Positions 21,957 through 34,500 of a stretch of 64,000 nt of DNA are shown here, piece by piece; the stretch's first letter is position 1; every line of letters starts with the position of its first letter. Below the pieces are notes generated by a model that saw nothing but the letters and a program-made list of their open reading frames with translations, made no database searches and had not been told where the DNA came from. The position numbers and the translations under genes were made by a program. Origin of the DNA: Arthonia radiata (Eukaryota > Ascomycota > Arthoniomycetes > Arthoniales > Arthoniaceae); contig PSQN01000014.1 of NCBI GenBank assembly GCA_002989075.1, positions 682,001 to 746,000 on the forward strand. Reading direction: 5' to 3'.

Positions 21957-24034
21957 ATGGAGGGCCAAGACCAGAATGAAGAGCTATACCCGATTGCCGT
22001 TCTCATAGATGAATTGAAGGTCGGTCTGGAGTTGCGCAGAAGTGCTGTTGAAAGCTTGCTAAACTCGATAACAGCACGATGATGTCCTGCTTCGGTTGAA
22101 TGCCATCCACCGACTTTCCACGATTGCACTGGCTCTTGGTCCCGAGCGTACCCGCGAGGAGCTCATACCTTTCTTAGACGGTGCGCATTTAGATTGCAAC
22201 GCGCTCATGCGCCCTCTCGCTGACACTGAGCAGAGTCTGTGGAAGACGAAGACGAAGTTCTCACTGCGCTTAGCGAAGAGCTGGGTGGCCTTGTTGAACA
22301 TGTTGGTGGCCCTGAGCATGCGCATGTGCTGTTATCACCATTGGAAAACTTGGCAGCTATTGAGGAGCCGCTGGTGCGAGAGAAGGTGCGCACCGTACCA
22401 AAGAGACACTTGGGGAACCGCACTACTAACAGCTCATAGGCAGTCGATTCGCTGAATAAGATCTGCAAGGAGCTGTCGCAACAGCAAGTTGAAGATAACT
22501 TCATTCCTCTTACGATTCGCCTCTCCAAAGCAGATTGGTTTACCTCGAAGATCTCCGGCACAGGACTATACGAGACACCCTACACAAAAGCAACACCACC
22601 GTCACAAGAGCAGCTGAGGTCGCAGTTCGGCCATCTCGTTCACGATGATACCCCAATGGTTCGACGACAGGCCGCCAATAATATGGCGAAGTTCGTAAAG
22701 GCAATGCCCGCCTCCATTGTCATAGAGGAGATGATACCCTTGTTCCAGCACCTCGCGGGTGACGATCAAGACAGTGTCCGGCTACTGACTGTGGAGATAC
22801 TGATTGCGGTGGCAGAAGTTGTCCCGAAGGAGCAACAGTCAAGTCATGGTGTACTGCTCAATGCGCTGCGCAGCTTGTTCGACGATCGCAGTTGGAGAGT
22901 CCGCTACATGGTTGCAGATCGATTCGAGAAGATAGCGAAAGCAGTCGACGATGAAGTGATCAGCAGAGACCTTGTACCAGCTTTCATCAAGCTTCTCAAG
23001 GACACCGAGGCCGAAGTGCGCAGTGCGATCGCAAAGCAGATACCTGGTTTTTGCGCACTTGTCGAGCGTGACACCTTGCTCAACGAGATCATGCCCGGGG
23101 TTGAAGAACTCGTCACAGACTCATCGCAACACGTGCGCGCGTCTCTTGGATCCGAGATCAGTGGGCTAGCGCCCATCCTCGGCAAAGAACAGACGATCAA
23201 TCACCTACTCCCAATCTTTCTCCAGATGTTGAAGGACGACTTTCCCGACGTGCGGCTCAACATCATCTCCAAGCTTGAACAAGTCAACAACGTTATTGGC
23301 ATCGAGAAGCTGTCGTCTTCGTTACTTCCTGCCATCACCACCCTGGCAGAGGACAAGCAATGGCGCGTGCGGTTAGCGATCATTGAATACGTACCATTGC
23401 TCGCCAGCCAACTCGGTGTGAATTTCTTCAACAACCAGCTCAATGAGCTATGCATGTCTTGGCTCGGAGACACTGTCTTCTCGATCCGAGAGGCGTCGAC
23501 TCAGAACTTGAAGAAGCTCACAGAAGTGTTTGGTGTGGAGTGGGCCGGCGAGGCTATCATCCCGCGTGTGATGCAGATGGGCCAGCACCCGAACTACCTC
23601 TACCGAATGACGACTTGTTTCGCAGTATCCGTGAGTGGCTTCTTCTCTCCGCGCATTCATATTGCTAATCCAACCAGACTCTTGCACCCGTCCTCAATAT
23701 CTCCATCATCGACTCCTCAATCCTTCCCATGCTCGACAAGCTCGTGTCTGACGACATCCCTAATATTCGCTTCAATGTCGCCAAGTCCTACTCAGTACTC
23801 ATTGATGTTCTTCGGAGAATACCGGAGGCAGGGACGCTCGCGGAGCTCGAGAAGCAGCAGAAAGCCAAGGGCCTATCAGGATCTTCAGCAATTTCACCCA
23901 AGGCGCGGTCTCTCATCCAGGACCAAATCCTCCCTAACCTCGCCAAACTACAGGACGACGACGACGTCGATGTACGGTACTTTGCAATGACCGCGGCACA
24001 GACTTGGACCGACCAGATGCAAATGAGTCCATGA
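21957..24034 (+). CDS. tpd3: protein phosphatase 2A scaffold subunit A (622 aa)
   Basis: Five exons: 21957-22019, 22075-22180, 22234-22385, 22440-23630 and 23678-24034. Frame and sequence run cleanly through MEGQDQNEELYPIAVLIDELK, HDDVLLRLNAIHRL, ESVEDEDEVLTALSEELGG, KAVDSLNKICKEL and VSTLAPVLNISIID. Two donors are GTGCGC and one is GTCGGT, weaker than the usual GTAAGT. The protein is a string of HEAT repeats (for example RRQAANNMAKF, DRSWRVRYMVADRFEKIA, DKQWRVRLAIIEYVP), as in TPD3/PR65, but about 30 residues longer than the animal form because of an insertion near EKQQKAKGLSGSSAISPK. It holds the catalytic C and regulatory B subunits of PP2A, controlling cell cycle and polarity. Complete and apparently functional. 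Confidence 0.95.
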
Positions 24035-24373
24035 AGGGCGTAATGAACAGTTGGGAAAAGGGCACTGAGCGGTCACGAGCGGTTTGTGTGCCGTCTACCG
24101 TAGAACACTGCAGGCTAATGTATGCTATGAGAGCGCCCGATGATAGAAATGCAAAATCAGTAAAAGGCGTGTCGTTCTCCTCCGATGGTGTGTATGCATG
24201 CGTCTGAGATGAATTCGTGCTCCTACTATCACGTGAACGCGCTCTTGATCTGACGCGACACTAGCGCGGAGGGACGCGTCTGCCACATTGAACACTCTTT
24301 CGCGCATGCCCACACCTTGCACATCTATGGGGGCTTTGGAATTCCAATAGGATCGCTCAATAACATTGCTGAC
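24035..24373. other. short intergenic spacer
   Basis: About 340 bases between the PP2A scaffold gene and the Nse3-like gene on the same strand. It must contain a terminator and a promoter; nothing specific is seen. Confidence 0.5.
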
Positions 24374-25409
24374 ATGCCAGCTATTGCGAGGAAGAGACGA
24401 GCTGTGAGCGGCCTGCCCTTTTTGCACAAACTATGCTAATAATTTCAAGCCTGCGAACGAAGAAGAGGATGCGTCGAACAATTCCACACCAGTAGCCACT
24501 TCTCGGTCCCAGCGTCAGCGGTCCAATTCATCGGTGTCTGAAGCCAATAATGATGATGTTGATGAGGAGAATAACGAGAACACCTCCCAGCAGCAGACGG
24601 TGAAGAACCTCATTCGCTATGCATTGGCCTGCGAGCACACCAGGAGACCGATTCGGCGCACGGAAATGGGCGAGAAGGTACTGTCTGGCAATTCAAGAGC
24701 ATTCAAGACGGTGTTTGACACCGCACAACTTGCACTGCGCGCAACTTTTGGTATGGAGATGGTAGAACTGCCGGCCAAAGAGAAAGTCACAACGAAGGAG
24801 AAACGGGCAGCGCAAAAGTCACAGTCGCAAGGCGGTGGAACCTCAAGCAAACAGTGGGTACTTTGTTCGGTGCTTCCTCAAGAGTATCGTGACGTGGATA
24901 TAATCGGTCCAGCAAAAGCTCCAACGGCAACGCACGAGAGCGCCTACACTGCTCTTTACAGCTTCGTCGTCTCTGCAATTGCGATAGCAGGCGGCCAGTT
25001 AGCACTTTCCAGGCTCGACCGCATACTCGCACGAATGAATGCAGATCAGAATACACCTGTAGGCCATACACAAAGCCTGCTTAAGAAGATGGAGAATCAA
25101 GGCTACATTGTCCGAGTTACTGAGATGCAAGGCGGCGAAGAATTCACAGACTTCATGGTCGGTCCGCGTGGCAAAACTGAGATTGGTAGCGAGGGTGTCG
25201 CAGGTCTTGTACGGCGCGCCTATGGTCAAAGTGCGCCCGACGACTTGGACCAAAGGTTGGCCCGAAGCCTGAAGGTCGCTGAGCTTGAAAAAGAACCTGG
25301 TCAGACAAATGGTGGTGCTATGGCTGGCGGAGCCAATCCACAAGCTAATGGGGCACCACGGCGAGGGAGATCACGTCGACATAACAATGATGAGGATGAT
25401 GACGACTGA
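24374..25409 (+). CDS. nse3: Nse3/MAGE-family subunit of the Smc5-Smc6 complex (329 aa)
   Basis: Two exons, 24374-24403 and 24450-25409. The first exon encodes only MPAIARKRRA. The 46-bp intron has GTGAGC, a perfect TGCTAATAA branch site and TTTCAAG, and the frame continues as PANEEEDASN. The MAGE homology domain spans about residues 50-270: VKNLIRYALACEHTRRPIRR, FKTVFDTAQLALRATFGMEM, the WVLCSVLPQEYRD block, and the second winged helix GQLALSRLDRILARM..LLKKMENQGYIVRV. The tail is Gly/Asn-rich, then RRGRSRRHNNDEDDDD. MAGE proteins bind Nse1 (RING) and Nse4 in Smc5/6 and support DNA repair. Length matches fungal Nse3. Confidence 0.88.
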
Positions 25410-26319
25410 GGCCGCGGTACTGCATCTCGGGGAGAATCATCTGCCCGGCGGGCTTAATCAGAGCAGTTTGGGCATGACACTGCATATCCCACGCCATGTT
25501 GACACTAGAGCGAGGGGAGACATTTCAAAGAGTATGGGCAAGGTGTTGATCAGTTTCCGAGACCGGAGAGACATAGTGGGTCCGGGGGCTGTGGCTCCCA
25601 TGCATATTAGGCGATCACAGATGTCTGGCAAGCCAATGATACGAAACAGTCCTGCGCAAGGGGTGCACGAGCATGTCGCAAAAACGTCGAAGGTGGTCAG
25701 TATTATGAGAGCAAAGCTGATGCTTCAAGCGCCGATCGAAGAGAATTGTTGCACCGGGAGTAGAATCTGGGGTAAGCGGGGGCTAGCACAAGCCCAGGAA
25801 CACGGTTGTGGCACAGAAGTTACACACGAGAGATCTAAGCTCCATGAAATCACTGCTTATATTGCAAGATACCTTCCGTAATGCACCGCGCGAGAGAATA
25901 TGTGAAATGCTCGCCTCGAATGCCGGTGTTGTGAGCTTTCAGTCAGGGCCGTCTCGCAAAATTGCCTGAATAGGGCAATACGGGGGTTGTGGCATCGAAA
26001 CCACACGACAAACAACAAGCGCCCAGCCGTCTTCTTCGCCTTGCCATTTTATCGCGTCCATCCCACCTCCACTTTAAGAACCAACCAGGAAATTCATCGA
26101 CCTTCACTCGTCCAGCAACCCTCTTCGCAAGTCAGCCTGCTCCGTATGCCAAACTTGCGAGCGCGGCCCCCGCACAACTATCTATCGTCAGGTGCGACCG
26201 TCTCGTGACGGCTCATTCCTCCCAAGCTACCATCAGGGCGCAACGCCAATACGACGCGCTTTCCTCACTAGATCACGCTTGAACTCCGTTCTGCCCTCTT
26301 CCAGTCCCAGTCATTCCCA
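25410..26319. other. intergenic region upstream of the GRR1-like gene
   Basis: An ORF (25285-25881) overlaps the end of nse3 in another frame and continues here, but it has no domain or homology signal and is not called. The last ~300 bases are pyrimidine-rich on the forward strand, as expected for the leader of the next gene. Confidence 0.45.
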
Positions 26320-28764
26320 ATGTCTCGCCGTCGCGCCTCTATGGACTCCACCTCGTCTGGCTCTAGCTCCCCGGAGCGTGAGCTAGACGACGACAATGAT
26401 TCCATCATGCACCATGGCAACGAATCGCAGTCCTCCCTTGACGTCTCTTTGGAAGAGATGGAGATCGACAACGCCGATTTTGTCGAACAACAACGACTCT
26501 CTCCTATCAGTCGCCTGCCCGCCGAGCTCCTGATCAATATCATATCCAAAGTCGGCAGCCCACATGATGTGCTGAGCTGCATGTTGGTTTGCAAGCTTTG
26601 GGCAAGAAACTCTGTGGATATGCTTTGGCATCGACCTTCCACAAATCGTTGGGAAGCCCTCCTCAATGTTATCCACACTGCGCGGAAAACCAATGGATAT
26701 TTCGCATACCACGAGCTCATCAAGAGACTCAACCTAGGACAGCTCAAGGACGAGGTCAGCGACGGAACATTGCAGCCTTTGTCTGTATGCAAGAGAATTG
26801 AGAGGTTGACATTGCCCGGCTGCAGTGCCCTGACGGATCTCAGTTTGGTACCTGTTATCGATGGCAACCGAAATCTATCCGCCATTGATGTCACAGATCT
26901 CGAACTCATCACCGACCGGACCATCTTCACCATCGCCAAGAACTGCTATCGGCTTCAAGGTTTGAATGTGTCCAATTGTAAAGGTATTTCTGACGACTCA
27001 TTGGTCGAGATTGCGAAATGTTGCAGAAGACTCAAACGGGTATGTTGTGGTTCACAAGCTTGTTGACGTGCGTGCTAACACCATGTAGCTCAAATTGAAC
27101 GACTGCAATCAAATCACGGATATGTCCGTGTTTGCATTTGCTGACCACTGCCACGACATGCTCGAGATCGACCTTTATCGATGCACCAACGTGACCGACC
27201 AGGCTGTGACGGCGTTGATCAAGGAAGGCAAGCAACTCCGAGAGCTTCGCCTCGCTCAGTGTTACAATGTGACGGACGAAGCCTTCCTCAACCTTCCCAG
27301 CGATCACGGTTACGAAGCCCTGCGAATACTCGATCTTACCGACTGTAACGATCTTCAGGATGCCGGTCTTATGAAGATTGTTCAGGCCGCACCACGGATT
27401 CGCAATCTGGTGCTTGCTAAGTGTCGTCAAATTACCGACAGAGGCGTCGCCGCCATTACGAAGCTAGGCAAGAATTTGCATTTTCTTCACCTTGGTCATT
27501 GCGCCAACATCACGGATATTGGCGTCACACAACTTGTTCGGCATTGCAATCGCATTCGCTACATCGACTTTTCATGTTGTGCCAGACTCACAGACGACTC
27601 AGTCGCCCTATTAGCCAACCTTCCGAAGCTCAAACGCATTGGACTTGTCAAGTGCAACAATATTACCGACATTAGTATCCAGGCATTAGCCCGGCCGAAG
27701 CCATCTTCTACCGGCAATGGCTATCACCCAAACAATCTCGAGCGGCTGCATTTGAGTTATTGTACGAACCTGACGATTCCGGTAGGTCGCTTCCACTGAA
27801 TCCTTTGTGCCTGTTCTCTGAATCTATACTGATCATTTTTCAGGGCATCCGGACTCTGTTGCTCAACTGTCCGCAGCTCACCCACTTGAGTCTCACAGGC
27901 GTCCCTCCGTTCCTTCGCGAGGAAATATTGAGGTTCTGCCGTGAAGCACCACCGGAGTTCAATGACCATCAGCGCGATGTGTTCTGCGTGTTCTCGGGCC
28001 AAAAGGTGAAAGACCTTCGAACTTTCCTCAAAGACGCTTTTCCGACACCACCTTCGTCAACTGCAGGGTTCGACGACGACGACGATGATGACACACCACC
28101 TGCGCCTTTCATTGGGCCTTCCTCAGCTCCGGCTTCGGCCCGTCCTTTTGGCTTCAACGGCTTCAATCATCCTTTCGACTGGGCCGCACCACCTCCTCCC
28201 GCACTGTGGGTGCCAAACCCACAGCATCCCATTCCGGCGCCTCCTCGGCCATTCACATTCATGCCCCCACCACCGCCGCATCTGAACATACCCTCACCAC
28301 AGCCGACCGTACCAGGAGCTCCAACACAGCCTCTCGCACAATCTGCCCCTTCACAACACCATACCTTCGTACCACCACCACTGTTTGCCCCCCGACCGCA
28401 GACGCCTTCGTTTCTGAGCAGGCATGCTACACCTACCAGACTAAGTCCGGGAAACGCAGGTCCGTCGCGTGGCTTCCCGACACCGCAAGCTCTAAGCCAT
28501 CCTCATTCGCATCAGCCTTCTCAACCTCAGCCCATCCCATCACCCCTCCAGCACGCATCTCCGAGACCATCTCCGAGACCATCACCAAGGCCATCCGGCA
28601 GTCGAGCGTCCACGCCAGGTGGAGTAGCAATCCGCAATCCAGCGCCTTTATTCTCGCCACGGCCTCCAATTCAAGGCGCTCAAGCAAGACCTCAGTCAAT
28701 AAGTCCAACGGTCAATCCATTCATCCCCGGCGATGGTAATAACGAATCTCGCGACGTTGACTAG
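26320..28764 (+). CDS. grrA: F-box/LRR protein, GRR1/GrrA-like SCF substrate receptor (777 aa)
   Basis: Three exons: 26320-27039, 27089-27781 and 27844-28764. Introns are 49 bp (GTATGT..TGTAG) and 62 bp (GTAGGT..TTCAG), both phase 0. The N-terminus is Ser-rich and acidic. The F-box is at about residues 62-108 (ISRLPAELLINIISKV, VCKLWARNSVDMLW). At least ten cysteine-type LRRs follow up to about residue 500 (LKLNDCNQITDMSVFAFA, LVLAKCRQITDRGVAAIT, LHLGHCANITDIGV, IDFSCCARLTDDSV). The C-terminus is low complexity, with an Asp run then Pro/Ser-rich sequence. GRR1 recruits phosphorylated cyclins and nutrient-signalling factors for SCF ubiquitination; in Aspergillus GrrA is needed for meiosis. Complete. 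Confidence 0.93.
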
Positions 28765-29242
28765 AACGACGGGAAAAAGTTTGCAGCACTTCGTTTCGAG
28801 TTTCGGATAGCATTCGCCGGGGCTGCTCGTTTCAGAGAGGAGGATCACAGCGTCACTTTACATGATACCCAGTATGCCTATTTGTACAGAGTGCGGATGG
28901 AGCATTGTATGTACGGTTGCAGCCGTAACGAATGTCATGGATAATGATTGTATGAGTACTCAAAAGCTGTCAGACGAATACACAGGAAACAGTTCATTAC
29001 GCACATTGCTTTGATTGATTCTATAAATGTCCGTTTCTGCCTTGAAATGAATGCAGTGCGGAAATGGTGACATGTGACGGCGAGAGTGCCTCGTGGGGGC
29101 TGCAGCAGGACGTCATCCATCCTCGCTTCCAGAGCCTAGACACCACCTTTCGTTTGCGAAAGAGGTGTCATCAACGCCTGTAAACAATGATGCCGCTCCT
29201 TGTATACTTTGAAATATTTGCCTGTTTCGACATGAAGGTCCG
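28765..29242. other. intergenic spacer
   Basis: About 480 bases between two forward genes. Short reverse ORF 28935-29120 is not supported. No other feature is seen. Confidence 0.5.
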
Positions 29243-31596
29243 ATGACCATGGCGCCCACCATTCCCCTAAGGGAGCCTCAGCTTCAGGCTCTGTACGACA
29301 TTCTCACTCATAATGAGGTCTACGCCGAGATTCAAGACTTCCGATATCCACACACGCTTGATGGCTATGGCCCCCCGTTTGGCCCTGAGTCTGATAAGCC
29401 TTCCAACTGTCCATCTCTGCAAGCTCTGGTCTCCAGATTCGTCATTACATTGCCAGGATTGAAAGATGTGTCGCCCGAGTTTTGGAATAGCCAGGTCGCG
29501 GTCATCATTGAGGCCCTCGAAGAAGTCCAGCTTAGCGAAAGTTACGACAAGGGCACACTCGGGATCAGGAAGACTCTAGCAACGGCAATCAGTGCGCTGA
29601 TCGAGTATCCCGTCCGCGGCGTATTTGGAGGCTTTGATCCACCTCCAGAGTTATTGCAGTCGAACAATCATTATGACTTGCGCAGCGCCGCGGATCTGGA
29701 GCGCGCGTTCAAAGATCTCATGATACAGGCTGTGTACGGGTCGGCGATTGATGATATGTTCAAGAAGACTGCTGAAACCTCGAAACTCGAAGACCACACA
29801 GCAGAAGTGCAAGCCGCGCACGAGTACATCCTTGTCAAGTGAGTGAAGGCCACCGTGCCCGGGACAGATGCTTCACAGCGCCAGTGTGTCTGACTGACTG
29901 ACGCACAGCCCTTTCTAGTATTGCTTCGCTCATGCATTACACCTTGATCAAGAGCCCCAAAGGCCAGCAATTGCTGACGCTGATCGATCACGCCAACAAG
30001 CTGATACCGTACACCATGATCAGACAGACTCTTAAGATTGGCAATGTGGCGAGCATGATCAATGGCATGGTCAGGGTTGTCCTCGCCAAGATGAGTGTGG
30101 CCAGCGTGACGAACTGGATGGGCTTCACCCAGAACAGCGATGAAGGGATGAACCTCATGCAGAATATTATCTCATCAGTGCTGCACTGGGATATCAGGGA
30201 GTTCAAGAGCCGTGTCGCCAAGATCGAGAAGAGCAAGGACTCGCCATCGAAAGCGCAGCTCCACACTGTTAAGGACTACCTCTTCAAGAGCAGGGAAGAA
30301 CATGAAGCGCTGCGAGAGAGGAGTATGAAGAACTCCGAGTCTATTGTGCACGTCATACTGAAGAACAATGGCACATCAGCGCACATGAGCAAGACGAGGC
30401 ACGCTCTTTTACTGGAATACTTGACGATGAAGCTGTCTGGTCGAGATCGCAACGAGCTCCTTCACATACTTTGCAAGTCCAACCCGGACCATCTCACGCA
30501 GTCAGTACGAGATCTCGTGTCTGCCTACGAGCCCATGATTCGCTCGGTCCACAACGCAGTGGACCTGTCGGATACGTTGTACGACTTCGAAATCTTCGTG
30601 CGGGATACGATCAAGCTCGCAAAGCTCCCCAGCGACCCTGAAAAGCGACAACACGCGCATGTGCCAAGTGTGGGTGACTTCATTCAGCTGCTCAAGAAGC
30701 ACATGCGCGCGAGCCACAAGTTCATGCATTCTGTCACAAAGAACGGGCCAGAAGTGACCGGGTGGTTTCAAGACTACGCAAAGCATGCTGTGAAGCAATT
30801 TCAGCGTCATAGGGACAAGGAGACACTCGGCGGTGCTGGCGACCTTTCAACGCCACTGCAGGATCTCTGGAAGTCGCTCGACGAGGGCAAGCGGAAAGAC
30901 CTAGTGCACATCCTTGACGCACAAGCGGCCTATCTGGACAAACTCCACGCCGCGTCGTCAGCAAGATTAAAGACCGTGCTCATGTCGCCGCCTACTAATC
31001 ACCCCGTGCTAAGACAGCCCGGTTCAGCGCCAGGCTCACGCGCATCTAGTCCAGCGCCGAAGCTACCTCACAAAAAGTCGGAGCCAAAACTTGGCGGCAA
31101 GAACGGCAATCAATCTCAGGAAGACGATGGAGCCACTGCTGGTCCAGGTGCATACCTTGCGAGGTGGCAGCATCTCATGGACTCGACGATCATCACGCCT
31201 GCCGAGGCCACTGGCGGCAAGGTCCGAGGCGGCGGCTTCAGGTCCGTCCTAAGAGCGTCTGAGAAGACCGTAGAAGGGGAAGAAGCGCCCTCACGCACAG
31301 ACTCCGAAAGCAGCAGCATCGCCAGCAGCCAAACCAACGGCAAAAAAGACGACGAAAAAGAGCAAGCGCAAGAGGACGCAGCAGACCAGATGAAGGAGGA
31401 ATTGAAAGAGCTTGGCGATAGCGGCGACGAAGACGTCTTTGAGGATGCGAGCGAGCGGCTGGACGCGCTGGGCTTATCGAGCTCGGAGCAGAGGAAGCAA
31501 GATGACCTGAGAGTCGACACGAACCCTGTGTTTGAGGCGCTTGGGAAGCAGTTCCGCGAGCTTTTGGGCAGGGAAAGTTTGGAGAGGCGGTCGTAG
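29243..31596 (+). CDS. PX-associated (PXB) and DUF3818 domain protein without a PX domain (757 aa)
   Basis: Two exons, 29243-29838 and 29919-31596. The intron is 80 bp (GTGAGT, CTGACTGAC, TTCTAG) and splicing gives HEYILVNIASLMHY. Met at 29243 has a second Met two codons on. Residues ~5-135 match the fungal PXB domain (LREPQLQALYDILTHNEVYAEI, FRYPHTLDGYGPPF). Residues ~200-560 match DUF3818 (QQLLTLIDHANKLIPYTMIR, MVRVVLAKMSVASVTNWMG, HSVTKNGPEVTGWFQDYA). In the yeast YPR097W-type relatives a phosphoinositide-binding PX domain lies between these two parts; here they are joined directly. The tail is Ser/Glu-rich. Likely a membrane-associated lipid or trafficking factor; role inferred from the family. 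Confidence 0.8.
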
Positions 31597-34500
31597 ACTG
31601 CATGAGTTATGAGACCTAGAGAACTATTTTTGGGGGGAGAATGAACGCTCTCCATCTCCATATTGCGTACATGGACTCTCTTGCAATTGGCTTCTGATGG
31701 TGCTCGTGTTGCTATTGTCGTTGTTTGAAACGTTTATGTGCAGGCAACTACTCGCTTGGTCCCGGCCGTGGTGGCGTAGGGTCATGCACACAGTCTGACG
31801 ACCTGTGCTCGTTTCAGTCTGCCGGCTACCTTCCAACGGCTACTTCGGTCACCTCGCAGTGTGTCTGTGATATCCCCCGTACCCTCAAGCCAAATCCCAC
31901 CGCTTCACCCATCCACAAGCACCACCCCCGACCCCCGCAACGCCGGCATCACCATCCCCAATGTCGAGATTCACGCTAATTCCGAGCCACACCCCATACA
32001 ACCAAGCACTCTTAACACGCACATATCATTTTCAGCGCGATCCGATGTGTTCTGAAAATCTCGATAGTAATTGAGACATAATTGCAGAGGTCTATTGCAA
32101 GATTGCAAAGGTTTGACTTTCTGAGAAGTGCTGATTCTGATCTCGTATTAGTATAGCTAATAGAGTTGAGTTGTCTGTATCGTGCGGTGTCTTTTATTTG
32201 AGCGTGCGGGGTGCGAAGTGTGGTGGAGAGTGGTCGGTGGGTATGGTGGAGTCAGGGTGTGACGGCGACGGCGGCGTCTAGACTGCATGGATGTGATTTG
32301 AGAGATGCGCATTCCATACAATCGGATGCACTGAGCATGCTCATCTAGTTTTTGTAGTTGAAAAGAGAGCTTTCAGAATCTCAATATTTTGCAATCCCGA
32401 AATCCCTGGTGTCAAACCCGGCGTTGCACACATTGACCTTTTTAGACCTATGATTCCTGAACTGAGACTACTTCAGCTTATAGAAGGGCTTATTCTGTAT
32501 CGTGTGGCATACTCTAATACCGCGTGCAAGGGTGTGCTGGTGGGAAAAAGTGGCTCATGATGGTGTGGGTGGGTCTGGGTGAGACTCATCACCACGACCG
32601 TGTCGGAGCTGCCTTTGTTCTTCTATAAAAGAATTCACACGATACAATCTAATGCACTGAACACGCTGATGTGTTTGTTTAGGCAATTTGAGCTTTTTTC
32701 AGGATCTCGATTTTCAAGTAACAGAATTGGAACGGGAGGGAACAGAAATGGACAGGGAATTGATATCTTGAAAACTTCCCGCACTGAAATTAATATGCTA
32801 CAGTAATAAGAAGCACTTATTTCCTACCGTGTGGTACCTTTGGATTATGCGTGCGGGGTTCTGTGGCCGAGGAACAGCGGTCCATGATCACGCCCGCTGT
32901 ATGGGTGAGCCTCGTATATGAAGATCTTCAAACCACGTCCGTTTGCCCCAAAACATACGGACACAATGTTTTAAACCGGCATGAAGATGCTAGTGTGATT
33001 CTTGCAACATTCTCGAGCCTTTTTCAAAACTACATCTTGGGATTGCCGGCGTTGCTGCATGTCAACATCGGGTTTGCAAAATCGTGAGATTCTGAGGAGT
33101 AGGATTTACGCCCTGAAATTTTGTCAGCGGATGCAGATGCTCGTTCTGTGCTGTGTGGTATAGTCGTTCTCTTCGTACGGCAGGGAAACCCCATGGACAT
33201 GCTCACCGCGACCCTGGTGGCGAGCCTCGGACAGCGACGAGCTCACATGTTTCATGGATCGTATGAACGTCCCAGAACATCCACACGATAGTCCGAAGCT
33301 TTGCGGACATTCTGGTTATACTCATCAGTGTCAAATGTCTCTAACAAAAAATACGAAGATGCAATCCATGGAATTGCAGAAGGGAACAATATTCTTGCAA
33401 ATATCGACTTTGTTGTTCAACCTCCTTCGCGAACGCAATTGACCTCCTTCGATACAGTAGCTGACTCTGCATCGTGTGGCAACGTTGTTTGGCGCAAATG
33501 ACTTCATGCTGCCCAATGCTAGTGGCACTCATACACCCTCGATGGAAGCCGCCGGCGGTAACATACTTAGAAGCTTTAGTTCAGCATTTTGACTAGCGCA
33601 ACATACTCACAGAAGCGCTCCAAGTACGATGGTCCAGTCGCTGAGACAGGCAGACGTCTGCGAAAAATCGACCTTATTGGAATGCCGGCGTTGCAACAAC
33701 AGCCTACAAATTCCACTTATTCGACTTTTTGAGACGCGTTCTGCGGGGACCAAAGCTATGTCAGCGCGGTAGGACTTGCTCCTCTGTATCGTTTGAACGT
33801 ACTGTTTACCCGCGCCAGGCCTTCAGGGTTGCCGTGCTGCACGCGGTCGTCCTAGGGTGGATGCGGCTCTGCTCACGTCGATGAGGTTGGCTGAGACCGG
33901 ATCGCTACTAAAACTGTCTCAGCATGCTCTCTGTAGTATGCTCTCTTCGATGGTAGGATATTCGAAGTGGCCGCAGGTCGATTCGGAAATGAAAAATCCG
34001 TCAAACCCAGAATCCCAAACTGCAAACCCGGCAACGCCAAAGTCGACCTTCTGAGATCTCGGTAATCCATCACGATACTGCTCCCCATTAGTCAATGTGG
34101 TGTTCAAAGTCGTGTGGATGTTCTGTTTCGCAAATTCGAGCACGGAAAGGGGTCGTCGTACTCGGCATGGGTAGTACATGCCAGGACGCCGACACCGGTA
34201 TGCTCAGATGATATCGCAGCAGCGTGAAACAGGCACAACATGCTCAGAGAGACATACCGAGCATATCAGTATAGATTTTGAATCGATTCAGTGCAAGATC
34301 AAAATCGATATTTGCGAACAGAGGTTTGCTGTATAACAGCGCCCGCGTTGCACGATGTCGACTTTTGTAGAAGTGCTTCGTTCGACTTCTTACTTGCTGC
34401 TCCATGTGGCATGATGATCAGCAGTCGTTTGCGGTCTTCACGACGACATACGACTATAATCTGTCATTGCGTCCTTGTCAGCCACTTGGGCGTATAAGGC

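Noticed and set aside
25285-25881. Forward ORF overlapping the end of nse3
   Set aside because: Begins inside nse3 in another frame; no domain and no splice or start support.
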